Assembly (NCBI RefSeq): GCF_001954135.1
Contig: NZ_MBEQ01000024.1
Location: 62,001 to 126,000, forward strand
Length of the DNA: 64,000 nucleotides
From: Mycobacterium sp. GA-1841
GTDB lineage: Bacteria > Actinomycetota > Actinomycetes > Mycobacteriales > Mycobacteriaceae
Direction: 5' to 3'
The notes beneath the pieces were generated by a model, which was not told the DNA's origin, searched no databases, and saw only the letters and a program-made list of their open reading frames with translations. The position numbers and the translations under genes are program-made. How positions within the stretch are numbered: position 1 is the stretch's first letter; each line of letters begins with the position of its first letter. Shown piece by piece: positions 30,287 through 38,223 of this stretch.

Positions 30287-31453
30287 ATGTTCGAGATGGA
30301 TGACGACGAACGCGTGATCGCCGATACGGCGGCCGCGTTCGCCGAGAAGCGCATCGCGCCATATGCGTTGGAGTGGGACGAGACCCACCACTTCCCCACC
30401 GACGTATTGCGTGCGGCGGCCGAACTCGGCATGGGCGCCATCTACTGCAGTGAGGACACCGGCGGTAGCGGGCTGCGCCGACTGGATGCGGTGCGCATCT
30501 TCGAGGCTCTCGCCGCCGCCGACCCGACCCTGTCGGCCTTCCTGTCCATCCACAACATGTGCGCGTGGATGGTGGACAGCTTCGGCACCGAGGAGCAGCG
30601 CAAGAACTGGGTGCCGAAGCTGGCCTCGATGGAGGCGATCGCGAGCTACTGCCTGACCGAGCCGGGAGCCGGGTCCGACGCGGCCGCACTGCGCACCCGC
30701 GCCGTGCGTGACGGTGACGATTACGTGCTCGACGGTGTCAAACAGTTCATCTCCGGTGCCGGCACGTCTGATGTCTATATCGTCATGGCCAGAACCGGGG
30801 ACCCCCAAGCCCAGCCGGGCCCGAAGGGCATCTCGACCTTTGTCGTCGAAAAGGACACCCCTGGGCTGAGTTTCGGCCCCGACGAACAGAAGATGGGCTG
30901 GAACGCCCAACCCACCGCGCAGGTGATCTTCGAAGGCGCCCGCGTTCCGGCCGAGGCGCTGCTCGGCGGCACCGAGGGCACCGGCTTCGGCATCGCGATG
31001 AACGGGCTCAACGGCGGGCGGATCAACATCGCCGCCTGCTCGCTGGGTGGCGCGCAGGCCGCCTACGACAAGACGCTCGGTTACCTGGCCGACCGTCAGG
31101 CGTTCGGCGGCGCCCTGCTCGACGAGCCGACCATCCGATTCACCTTGGCCGACATGGCCACCGGCCTGGAGACGTCACGAAACATGTTGTGGCGGGCGGC
31201 GTCTGCGCTCGATTCCGATCACCCCGACAAGGTGACGCTGTGCGCGATGGCCAAGCTGTATGTCACCGACACGTGCTTCGAGGTGGCCGACAAGGCCCTG
31301 CAGTTGCACGGCGGCTACGGCTATCTGCGGGAGTACGGTCTGGAGAAAATCGTCCGGGATCTGCGGGTGCACCGCATCCTTGAGGGAACCAACGAAATCA
31401 TGCGTGTGGTGATCGGGCGCTCCGAGTCAGCCCGCGTCCGCAACTCTGGATAG
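30287..31453 (+). CDS. fadE9: Isobutyryl-CoA-type acyl-CoA dehydrogenase
   Basis: This FAD-dependent acyl-CoA dehydrogenase probably oxidises isobutyryl-CoA in valine catabolism. The 388-aa protein has YCLTEPGAGSDAAALRTRA, LNGGRINIAACSLGGAQ, LQLHGGYGYLREYGLEKIVRD and the catalytic Glu in RILEGTNEIMR. ATG 30287 gives the standard FEMDDDERVIADTAAAFA N-terminus. It lies 13 bases after mmsA. Substrate assignment rests on the operon. Confidence 0.93.
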   Translation: MFEMDDDERVIADTAAAFAEKRIAPYALEWDETHHFPTDVLRAAAELGMGAIYCSEDTGGSGLRRLDAVRIFEALAAADPTLSAFLSIHNMCAWMVDSFGTEEQRKNWVPKLASMEAIASYCLTEPGAGSDAAALRTRAVRDGDDYVLDGVKQFISGAGTSDVYIVMARTGDPQAQPGPKGISTFVVEKDTPGLSFGPDEQKMGWNAQPTAQVIFEGARVPAEALLGGTEGTGFGIAMNGLNGGRINIAACSLGGAQAAYDKTLGYLADRQAFGGALLDEPTIRFTLADMATGLETSRNMLWRAASALDSDHPDKVTLCAMAKLYVTDTCFEVADKALQLHGGYGYLREYGLEKIVRDLRVHRILEGTNEIMRVVIGRSESARVRNSG

Positions 31454-31465
31454 GGAGAGACATAC

Positions 31466-32338
31466 GTGACCACGATCGCGTTCCTCGGTTTGGGACACAT
31501 GGGCGGCCCGATGGCGGCCAACCTGGTCGCAGCAGGCCATACCGTGCACGGCTTCGATCCGATGCCGGCATCGAAGTCAGCCGCTGAAGCCAACGGTGTC
31601 AAGGTCTTCGACGCCGGTGCCGAGGCCGTAGCCGGCGCCGAGGTGGTGATCACGTCGCTGCCCAACGGCAACATCGTCAAAGCGTGTTACGCCGAGGTGC
31701 TGCCCGCTGCGGCGAAAGGCACGTTGTTCATCGACACCTCCACCATCTCGGTCGACGATGCCCGCGAGATCCACGCAAAGGCCGACGAACACGGCCACGC
31801 CCAGCTCGACGCCCCGGTGTCCGGCGGCGTGAAGGGCGCGACCGCGGGCACGCTGGCGTTCATGGTCGGCGGTAGCGACGAGGCAGTCGAGCGCGCCCGC
31901 CCGGTGCTCGATCCCATGGCAGGCAAGATCATCCATTGCGGCGGGTCGGGCACCGGTCAGGCCGCCAAGCTCTGCAACAACATGGTGCTCGCCGTGCAGC
32001 AGATCGCCGTCGGCGAGGCTTTCGTGCTGGCCGAGAAGTTGGGCCTGTCGGCGCAGTCACTGTTCGATGTGGTCACCGGCGCCACCGGCAACTGCTGGGC
32101 GGTACACACGAATTGCCCCGTGCCCGGCCCGGTTCCGACATCGCCGGCCAACAACGACTTCACGCCGGGGTTCGCCACTGCCCTGATGAACAAGGATCTC
32201 GGCCTGGCGATGGCGGCGGTGATGTCGACCCAGTCGTCGGCGCCGTTGGGAACCCACGCGGCGCAGATCTACGCCGATTTCGCGCAAGACCACGCGGACA
32301 AGGACTTCAGCGCGGTCATCGAGACGCTGCGCGGCTAA
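31466..32338 (+). CDS. mmsB: 3-hydroxyisobutyrate dehydrogenase
   Basis: MmsB oxidises 3-hydroxyisobutyrate to methylmalonate semialdehyde, the substrate of MmsA. The 290-aa protein has the NAD motif IAFLGLGHMGGPMAANL, the substrate block DAPVSGGVKGATAGTL and the catalytic Lys in GQAAKLCNNM. It starts 12 bases after fadE9 behind GGGAGAGA. It ends the operon; a 56-bp repeat copy begins 11 bases after its stop. Confidence 0.95.
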   Translation: MTTIAFLGLGHMGGPMAANLVAAGHTVHGFDPMPASKSAAEANGVKVFDAGAEAVAGAEVVITSLPNGNIVKACYAEVLPAAAKGTLFIDTSTISVDDAREIHAKADEHGHAQLDAPVSGGVKGATAGTLAFMVGGSDEAVERARPVLDPMAGKIIHCGGSGTGQAAKLCNNMVLAVQQIAVGEAFVLAEKLGLSAQSLFDVVTGATGNCWAVHTNCPVPGPVPTSPANNDFTPGFATALMNKDLGLAMAAVMSTQSSAPLGTHAAQIYADFAQDHADKDFSAVIETLRG

Positions 32339-32349
32339 CCGCGTTCGCG

Positions 32350-32405
32350 TTCGTAACGTGGTGGCGCCAGAACTCGCGTTTCGCCGCCACCCGGTTACAA
32401 ACGTG
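32350..32405 (+). repeat. Direct repeat copy A (56 bp) flanking the AbiEi/DUF559 gene
   Basis: This 56-bp stretch begins TTCGTAACGTGGTGGCGCCA and ends GGTTACAAACGTG. It is 51/56 identical to copy B at 33270-33325, in the same orientation. Inside it, GTAACGTGGTGGCG and CGCCGCCACCCGGTTAC form an imperfect inverted repeat. Its last 11 bases overlap the 3' end of the nuclease-like gene. Confidence 0.85.
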
Positions 32406-33231
32406 AAGCGCAGGCCTTGGCCAGCCTGCCGAGGACGGAGGCCTCACCATCGCGGCAGGTCACTCGGATGACGATCCAGCCCATTTCGCGTATCTCATCG
32501 ATGCGCGCGATGTCCTTGCGGAGCACGTCGGGATCGGTGTGGTGCTGGCCCTCATATTCCATGGCGATTTTCAGCTCGGGCCAGCCCAGGTCGACCTCTC
32601 CGATCAACGCGCCGTACTCGTTGTAGATCGGGTGCTGTGTCCGCGGTGGCGGATAGCCCGCACGAACAACCAGCAGCGGCAACCAGGTTTCTTGCGGTGA
32701 TTCGGCGCCCGGGTCAACCAGGGCGATGGTCGTCCGCGCCTGTTTGATGCCCTTGCGCCCGGCGTGCCGCTGCGCAGCCAGGTAGATGTCTGCGTCTTTC
32801 AGGCGGGCGGCTCGCGCCAGGGCATCGATCGCGGGCACAGCAGTGTCTTCGGGCAATCGACAGGCCAGATCCAGCGCGGTCCGTGCCGGTGTGGTGAGCC
32901 GGAGGTCGCCGACCCGACAAATTTCGTCATCCTCGATCGTGTCGGCCCATGCGACGACGCCCCGAGTCGACCGCCGGTTGGTGTCGAGAATGTTGGCCGG
33001 AAGCGCAGGATCGATCCAACGGGCACCGTGCAGCGCCGACGCAGAGTATCCGGCCAGCACACCCCGCCGTCGTGAGCGCAACCAGGCGGCTTTGGCTCGT
33101 AGCACGGCCGTGGGCACGGCGCCCCTCGGGACATAAACGTCGTGGTGTACGGCCACGAACCGGGCGCGCAATTGGTGGCGGGTCAGCTTTCCGGCCGCAA
33201 TCGCCTCACTGCCGATGAACGGTTCCACCAT
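32395..33231 (-). CDS. AbiEi-like wHTH / DUF559 nuclease-fold protein (orphan)
   Basis: The N-terminus (IGSEAIAAGKLTRHQLRARF) matches the AbiEi-type winged helix seen in type IV antitoxins. The C-terminus (about residues 195-278) matches the DUF559/Vsr-like PD-(D/E)XK fold, with GEVDLGWPELKIAMEYEGQH carrying the acidic and Lys residues. No AbiEii toxin gene is adjacent, so an antitoxin role is unlikely. The gene is bracketed by two near-identical 56-bp direct repeats, which suggests it moves or is maintained as a unit. The 278 aa look intact. Confidence 0.85.
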   Translation of the reverse strand: MVEPFIGSEAIAAGKLTRHQLRARFVAVHHDVYVPRGAVPTAVLRAKAAWLRSRRRGVLAGYSASALHGARWIDPALPANILDTNRRSTRGVVAWADTIEDDEICRVGDLRLTTPARTALDLACRLPEDTAVPAIDALARAARLKDADIYLAAQRHAGRKGIKQARTTIALVDPGAESPQETWLPLLVVRAGYPPPRTQHPIYNEYGALIGEVDLGWPELKIAMEYEGQHHTDPDVLRKDIARIDEIREMGWIVIRVTCRDGEASVLGRLAKACASRL

Positions 33232-33269
33232 GCGGGAGAAGTGTGCCCGCGCCCACCGACAACCTCACA

Positions 33270-33325
33270 TTCGTAACGTGGTGGCGCCAGAACTCGCGTT
33301 TGGCCGCCGTGGGGTTACAAACGTG
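33270..33325 (+). repeat. Direct repeat copy B (56 bp) flanking the AbiEi/DUF559 gene
   Basis: This is the second copy of the repeat at 32350-32405, with 5 differences clustered in the right half. It lies 38 bases upstream of the nuclease gene start and 16 bases from the end of the HAD-like gene. Outer GTAAC/GTTAC complementarity is kept, while the inner stem is weaker. Confidence 0.85.
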
Positions 33326-33341
33326 GCTGATCGTCGAGACG

Positions 33342-34145
33342 CTATGCCGCCGTCGGACTGCGCTGGCCCCACCACTGGGTGTGCAGCCGCTGGCAGTCCG
33401 CCAGGCGTAGCGGGTCCACCCCGGCGAAATCGGGCCGGACCGCGATCGCCCCGGGGCACATCGCGCCGGCGTCGGGATCGGGATCGATGAGTACGCCGGC
33501 CATCCCGGCGTCGTTGGCGGCCCGCAGACCCGTTGCCGATCCGGTCATCGCGAGCGCGTCGGGTCCTGGCACTCCGAGCTCGACGAGGACGTGCCGGTAC
33601 AGCTCTGCCCCGGGGTCGCTCACGTCGTCGGTGGTCACCACGGTTTCGACCAGACCGTCACCGACCAGTTGCCGGATCAGGGGCTCGGCCCAGCGCCGGC
33701 GGCCGGCGGCAACCACCCCGACCGGCAGACCGGCCAGGAAGGCGTCGTTCATCAGATCCACCAGACCGGATCGAGGCGTCAGCCCGGCGTCGAGGATCAT
33801 CTCGTCGAACATCATGTCCTTGGTCATGCAGATCTCGTCGGCGAGCACTTCGGTGAGCACATCGCATTCCGGTCCCACGCAGCGCTTGCGCAGCTCAGCG
33901 GTGACCCGTTGACGCTCGTCGCGTAGGGCCAGCAGCTGCCGGTATCGGGCGACTCCCCATTGGATGGGTAGATCGTGCGCGGCGAACGCGGCGTTGAACA
34001 CGACGCGATGCCCGTCGACGTCAAGGTCCGTCAGCGCGTCGAGATCGAGGATCAGCGCGCGCAGCGGATGAGGCCGGGTGTCGGCCTGCGGACAGTCCCA
34101 CCAGAACCGCCCGGCGCGCCATGACTTCTCCTGTGGCGTGGTCAC
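33342..34145 (-). CDS. HAD-superfamily phosphatase-like protein, motifs degenerate
   Basis: This HAD-like protein has motif I ALILDLDALTDLD (Asp-x-Asp kept, but no DGTL) and a helical cap (about residues 60-150). Motif IV-like MTGSATGLRAANDAGMAGVLID lacks the acidic residues of the usual EDSxxG. It may therefore bind phosphate compounds without normal turnover. GTG 34145 is used because the sequence before it is not protein-like. It is divergent from a LuxR-type regulator. Confidence 0.75.
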   Translation of the reverse strand: MTTPQEKSWRAGRFWWDCPQADTRPHPLRALILDLDALTDLDVDGHRVVFNAAFAAHDLPIQWGVARYRQLLALRDERQRVTAELRKRCVGPECDVLTEVLADEICMTKDMMFDEMILDAGLTPRSGLVDLMNDAFLAGLPVGVVAAGRRRWAEPLIRQLVGDGLVETVVTTDDVSDPGAELYRHVLVELGVPGPDALAMTGSATGLRAANDAGMAGVLIDPDPDAGAMCPGAIAVRPDFAGVDPLRLADCQRLHTQWWGQRSPTAA

Positions 34146-34182
34146 GCATCGAGAGTGTCCTACGTCACAACCACGGCGCGTC

Positions 34183-34242
34183 CCCCCTACGGGGGATTGG
34201 GCAGTGGAAGTTCGGCCACCGACGCTGCCGCCCCCTTTAGGG
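34183..34242 (+). promoter_or_regulatory. Two palindromes upstream of the LuxR-type regulator
   Basis: CCCCC-TAC-GGGGG (34183-34195) and CCCT-TT-AGGG (34233-34242) lie before the regulator ATG 34250. The second overlaps the Shine-Dalgarno. They may be operator sites for autoregulation, or the second may simply be the ribosome binding site. Confidence 0.3.
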
Positions 34243-34249
34243 TGATGCC

Positions 34250-34912
34250 ATGGCGCCCTCCACACCGGTGCGCCTTGTGCTGGTCGACGACCATGAAATG
34301 GTCATCGAGGGTCTCAAGGCCATGCTTGCCACATTCAGCGACCGGGTCGAGGTCGTCGGTCAGGCGGTCGGCGCCGAACGCGCTGTGAGTGTCATCGAGA
34401 CGCTGAATCCCGACATCGTGCTGTGCGACGTGCGGATGGAGGGCTGCAGCGGGTTGGACCTGTGCCGGACGCTGCGCGACCGCGATCCGGACCGCAAGGT
34501 GGTCATGCTGTCGGTCTACGACGACGAGCAGTACCTGTTCCAGGCGCTGCGAGTCGGGGCGGCCGGGTATCTGTTGAAGAGCATCAGCAGTGACGAGCTC
34601 GTCCGCCAGCTGGAGTTCGCCCACAGCGGCCAGACCGCGATCGATCCCGGCATGGCGGCGCGCGCCGCAGGCACCGCGGCCCGGCTGCAACGCGACGAGT
34701 TCTGGCCCGGCGTGCGTCAGGGTCTGACCCAACGGGAGAGCGAAATCCTGTCGTTCGTGGTCACGGGCCTGTCCAACCGCGGGATCGCCAACAAGCTGGT
34801 GATCGGCGAGGAAACCGTGAAGACCCATCTGCGTTCGATCTACCGCAAGCTCGGGGTCAGTGACCGGGCGGGTGCGGTGGCCACAGCGCTGCGGGAAGGC
34901 ATCTACCAGTGA
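34250..34912 (+). CDS. NarL/LuxR-family response regulator
   Basis: This two-component transcription factor has a receiver domain with Asp60 (IVLCDVRME), the acidic pair VDDHE and Lys in GYLLKSIS. The C-terminal LuxR helix-turn-helix reads LTQRESEILSFVVTGLSNRGIANKLVIGEETVKTHLRSIYRKLGV. The 220-aa gene overlaps its kinase gene by 4 bases. Confidence 0.96.
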   Translation: MAPSTPVRLVLVDDHEMVIEGLKAMLATFSDRVEVVGQAVGAERAVSVIETLNPDIVLCDVRMEGCSGLDLCRTLRDRDPDRKVVMLSVYDDEQYLFQALRVGAAGYLLKSISSDELVRQLEFAHSGQTAIDPGMAARAAGTAARLQRDEFWPGVRQGLTQRESEILSFVVTGLSNRGIANKLVIGEETVKTHLRSIYRKLGVSDRAGAVATALREGIYQ

Positions 34913-36135
34913 CCGACCAGCCCCAGACCGACGAGCCTGCCCGAGGCCTCGGTCCGATCCACCTGACCGCCGACCGCGAGTTGGCTCTGCTGCGCGAGCT
35001 CATCCAGGCCGCGTCGAGCGGACCGGGCGTGGAGCCGCTGGCCGCCGCGGCCGCCCGGATGATCACCGCGGCCACCGCCACCGATGTGTGCTTCGTGCAC
35101 GTGCTCGACGACTCCGATCGTTCTCTGACGCTGGCCGGGGCCACCCCGCCGTTCGACGCCGAGATCGGCAAGATCCGGTTGCCGCTCGGGCAGGGCATCT
35201 CCGGTTGGGTGGCCAGCCACCGCCAACCCGTGGTGATCGGTCACGACAAGGAGTCCGATCCGCGGTACAGACCGTTCGAGTCGCTGCGCGGGCGCGACTT
35301 CACCTCGATGGTGTCGGTGCCGATGGAGACCGGCCCGGGCGGGTTGGTCGGTGTGCTCAATGTGCACACGGTCGACCGCCGCGAGTTCACCCCGCGCGAC
35401 GTGGAGTTGCTGCTGGTGATCGGTCGGCTGATCGCCGGCGCGTTGCATCAGGCCCGGCTGCACCGCCAGCTGGTGGCCCGCGAGCGCGCGCACGAGAATT
35501 TCGTCGAGCAGGTGATCGAGGCGCAGGAGCTCGAGCGGCGCCGGCTGGCCGGCGACATTCACGACGGGATCTCCCAGCGGCTGGTGACGTTGTCCTACCG
35601 GCTCGACGCCGCCGCCCGGGCCGCCGAGCCGCATGTGGTGGCCGAACAGTTGGCGGCCGCGCGGGAATTGGTCGCGTTGACGTTGCAGGAGGCCCGCGCG
35701 GCGATCAGCGGGTTGCGCCCGCCGGTACTCGACGACCTGGGTCTGTCCGGCGGACTGGCCAGCCTGGCCCGCTCGATCCCCCGCCCGGCGATCGAGGTCG
35801 ATCTGGCCGAGACCCGGGTGCCCGATCACATCGAGCTGGCGCTGTACCGGATCGCCCAGGAGTGTCTGCAGAACGTGGTCAAACACGCCGAGGCGAACCG
35901 GGCACGGTTGACCTTCGCCGTCGAGGACAGTGTGGCCCGGCTCGAAATCGTCGACGACGGAAAAGGTTTCGACACCTTCGAGCACCCGCTGGGCAGTGAC
36001 GAGATGGGTGGCTACGGCCTGTTGTCGATGGCCGAGCGGGCCGAGATCGTCGGCGGCCGGTTGCACATCCGGTCCCGGCCGGGCGCGGGCACCACCGTCA
36101 CCGCGGCCATCCCGTTGCCCGCGACGATCCAGTAG
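34909..36135 (+). CDS. GAF-domain sensor histidine kinase (HisKA_3 type)
   Basis: This is the cytoplasmic partner of the preceding regulator. A GAF domain (about residues 38-185) is followed by the HisKA_3 block EAQELERRRLAGDIHDGISQRL with phospho-acceptor His218. The HATPase domain follows (ECLQNVVKHAEANRA, DDGKGFD, GGYGLLSMAERAE). There are no membrane helices, so it senses an internal or diffusible signal. It meets the convergent lipoprotein gene end to end. Confidence 0.95.
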   Translation: MTDQPQTDEPARGLGPIHLTADRELALLRELIQAASSGPGVEPLAAAAARMITAATATDVCFVHVLDDSDRSLTLAGATPPFDAEIGKIRLPLGQGISGWVASHRQPVVIGHDKESDPRYRPFESLRGRDFTSMVSVPMETGPGGLVGVLNVHTVDRREFTPRDVELLLVIGRLIAGALHQARLHRQLVARERAHENFVEQVIEAQELERRRLAGDIHDGISQRLVTLSYRLDAAARAAEPHVVAEQLAAARELVALTLQEARAAISGLRPPVLDDLGLSGGLASLARSIPRPAIEVDLAETRVPDHIELALYRIAQECLQNVVKHAEANRARLTFAVEDSVARLEIVDDGKGFDTFEHPLGSDEMGGYGLLSMAERAEIVGGRLHIRSRPGAGTTVTAAIPLPATIQ

Positions 36136-36564
36136 TCAGCCGCCGAGTTTCCCGGCGAGTTCGGGGCACTCGTACTTGATCGCCACGTTCACGATCGTCA
36201 TCAACGCATCGGGCGGAAGGTTGCTGCCCATCTGGGTCAGTACGTCGACGACATCCTGCTTGGTCTTGTTGAAGCTGCCGTTGCCCATGATGCAGGCCAT
36301 CATCAGCTGATCGCGGATGGCGCTGTCGGATCCCTTGATTCCGGCGGCACGGACCTCGGCATACGCGGCCGGCGGTAACGCCGCGGGGCCACCACCCGGG
36401 GCTGCGCGCGTGGTCGGGGCCTCCGTCCGGGTGGGCGCCTTCGACGACGTGGTGAACGGGGTGACGTCGTCGGGCGCGGTGGCCACCCCGGTGGTGGTGT
36501 TGCTGCAGGCCGCGAGCACGATGACCGCGACGGCACCGAGACCCGCACCGAGCTTGGCGTTCAT
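36136..36564 (-). CDS. DUF732-type lipoprotein
   Basis: The signal peptide ends in a lipobox (VIVLAAC), so the mature protein should be lipid-anchored. A Thr/Pro/Ala-rich linker follows. The C-terminal domain holds two cysteines in MMACIMGN and IKYECPEL, the pattern of mycobacterial DUF732 proteins. ATG 36564 is chosen; GTG 36570 is two codons upstream. The function is unknown. Confidence 0.82.
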   Translation of the reverse strand: MNAKLGAGLGAVAVIVLAACSNTTTGVATAPDDVTPFTTSSKAPTRTEAPTTRAAPGGGPAALPPAAYAEVRAAGIKGSDSAIRDQLMMACIMGNGSFNKTKQDVVDVLTQMGSNLPPDALMTIVNVAIKYECPELAGKLGG

Positions 36565-36621
36565 CTGCACTCCCCTCGCCTGGTTTCGAGAGTAGGCGGG
36601 TTCGGCCCGACGGCCCAGGCT

Positions 36622-37125
36622 TCAGAAATCGCCGGAGTGTCGACGCAACGTCTCGATGGAGGCCACCAGCGCCTGCGACTGTTCTTCGGACATCCCGACG
36701 TCGGCGAACACCTGCTCATTGAGGGTGACGGTGGCGTCCTCCACGGTCGAGCGGCCGAGGTCGGTGATGCGCACCAACGTAGTGCGGCCGTCGGTGGGAT
36801 GGGGGATCCGCTCCACCAGACCGTTGGCCTCCAGCCGCCGGATCGCGTGCGTGACGCTGGTGACGTGCACCTGCAGCCGATCGGACGCCTTGGTGATCGG
36901 CAGCGCGCCAGACCGGCTGAAGGCCAGCAAGCGCAGGAGCTCGAACCGGGAGAAGCTCAGATCGTAGGGCCGCAATGCGGTCTCCACCCGGGCCAGCAGG
37001 ATCTGGTGGGCCCGCATCACCGAGGTCACCGCGACCATGCCGCCGGCCACCTCGCCCCACCCGGCGGCCTCCCAGTTCGCACGGGCCTGCGCGATGGGGT
37101 CACGCTTGTCCGGTGGTGAGGTCAC
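36622..37125 (-). CDS. MarR-family regulator
   Basis: This winged-helix regulator has 167 aa. The recognition region reads LPITKASDRLQVHVTSVTHAIRRLEANGLVERIPHPTDGRTTLVRITDLG, with the Asp-Gly-Arg wing. It lies 66 bases downstream of the aminotransferase gene on the same strand. It may be co-transcribed with the ThDP/KAS III cluster and regulate it or another target. Confidence 0.92.
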   Translation of the reverse strand: MTSPPDKRDPIAQARANWEAAGWGEVAGGMVAVTSVMRAHQILLARVETALRPYDLSFSRFELLRLLAFSRSGALPITKASDRLQVHVTSVTHAIRRLEANGLVERIPHPTDGRTTLVRITDLGRSTVEDATVTLNEQVFADVGMSEEQSQALVASIETLRRHSGDF

Positions 37126-37191
37126 GCCTCTTCTTACCGCATCACCGCGCGGGCTCCGCGCATTCCGCGTGTTACGCCGCGATCGGTCCGC

Positions 37192-38223
37192 TCAGCGGGC
37201 GGCCGTCACCGCGTCGAGCACCGCGCGGGTCGACTGCCGTGACCCGACGGTGATCCGCACGCCGCCGTCGGGGTAATGGCGTAGTTGAAGCCCGCTGCCC
37301 TCGAACACCGTCGACCACGGTGTGGCCCGGCCGGGCAGGAACACGAAGTTGGCCCGCGCATCGGTGTTGTACACCCCTGCCGCACGCAGCCGCATCTGGA
37401 GATGACGCCGCTCCGCCGTGATCATCCGGATCCGTTGGCGCAGCTGTTCTTCCGCAGCGTACGAGGCTGCGACGGCGACCTGGGCGTTGAGTCCGACGCC
37501 GAACGGCAGCTGCATCCGCCACAACAGCCGGCCGAGATCGGCAGCGCAGAAGCCGTAGCCGATCCGCAGGCCGGCCAGCCCGTAGGCCTTCGAAAACGTC
37601 CGCACCACCACGACATTGCCGAACCGGCCGACCAGGTTGGGGCCGTCGAGGCGGTCGGCGGCAGACAGGAATTCCACATACGCCTCGTCCAGCACGACGA
37701 CGGTGTCGGCGGGCAGCCGCGTCAGGAAGCGCTCGATGGCGCCGGCCGGGTCGATGGTGCCGGTCGGGTTGTGCGGGCGGCAGACCACCACGACGCGGGC
37801 CTGTCGCGCGGCCTCGGCCATCGCGTCCAGATCGTGCCGGCCGTGCGGATCGAGCGGCACGGTCACCGTCTGTAAGCGCGCCATCTGGGCGAAGATCGGA
37901 TATCCGTCGAAGGTCGGTGCCGACATCACCATCGTGTCACCGGGACTGGTCACCGCATGCAGCACCTGCATGATGACGCCCGTCGCGCCGGCGCCCACGA
38001 TCACCTGTTCTTCGGATATCCCGTCGTGCTCGGCGATCAACGAGCGCAACCGCTGCGGCAGGAACTCCGGATACCGGTTGGCCGCCCCGTCGCAGGCGTG
38101 TAGCGCCGAGCGCACCGCGGGCAGCGGTGGGAAGGGGCATTCGTTGAGCGACAACGCCAATGGGTTGACCGCCTGCGGCAGTGCGCCCACCGCGTCGAGG
38201 AGCGCGGTGCGCGGCGCCGCCAT
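37192..38223 (-). CDS. HisC-like PLP-dependent aminotransferase of the four-gene cluster
   Basis: This is a fold-type I aminotransferase related to histidinol-phosphate aminotransferase. The PLP Lys212 is in RTFSKAYGLAGLRIGYG, the ring-binding Asp179 is in VVLDEAYVEF and Asn152 is in CRPHNPTGTID. The protein is 343 aa. The ATG overlaps the KAS III-like stop (ATGA). Nothing nearby belongs to histidine synthesis, so it probably aminates a ketone or aldehyde made by the cluster; that is inference. Confidence 0.9.
   Translation of the reverse strand: MAAPRTALLDAVGALPQAVNPLALSLNECPFPPLPAVRSALHACDGAANRYPEFLPQRLRSLIAEHDGISEEQVIVGAGATGVIMQVLHAVTSPGDTMVMSAPTFDGYPIFAQMARLQTVTVPLDPHGRHDLDAMAEAARQARVVVVCRPHNPTGTIDPAGAIERFLTRLPADTVVVLDEAYVEFLSAADRLDGPNLVGRFGNVVVVRTFSKAYGLAGLRIGYGFCAADLGRLLWRMQLPFGVGLNAQVAVAASYAAEEQLRQRIRMITAERRHLQMRLRAAGVYNTDARANFVFLPGRATPWSTVFEGSGLQLRHYPDGGVRITVGSRQSTRAVLDAVTAAR

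Noticed and set aside
28732..30441. A 569-codon minus-strand frame opposite mmsA and fadE9
   Set aside because: It mirrors the codon bias of the sense genes and contains no protein motifs.
32395..33231. Reading the AbiEi/DUF559 gene as half of a type IV toxin-antitoxin pair
   Set aside because: No AbiEii nucleotidyltransferase gene is adjacent; neighbours are mmsB and a HAD-like gene.
37192..38223. Calling the aminotransferase hisC
   Set aside because: It is HisC-like in fold, but nothing around it belongs to histidine synthesis and it is coupled to a KAS III-like gene.
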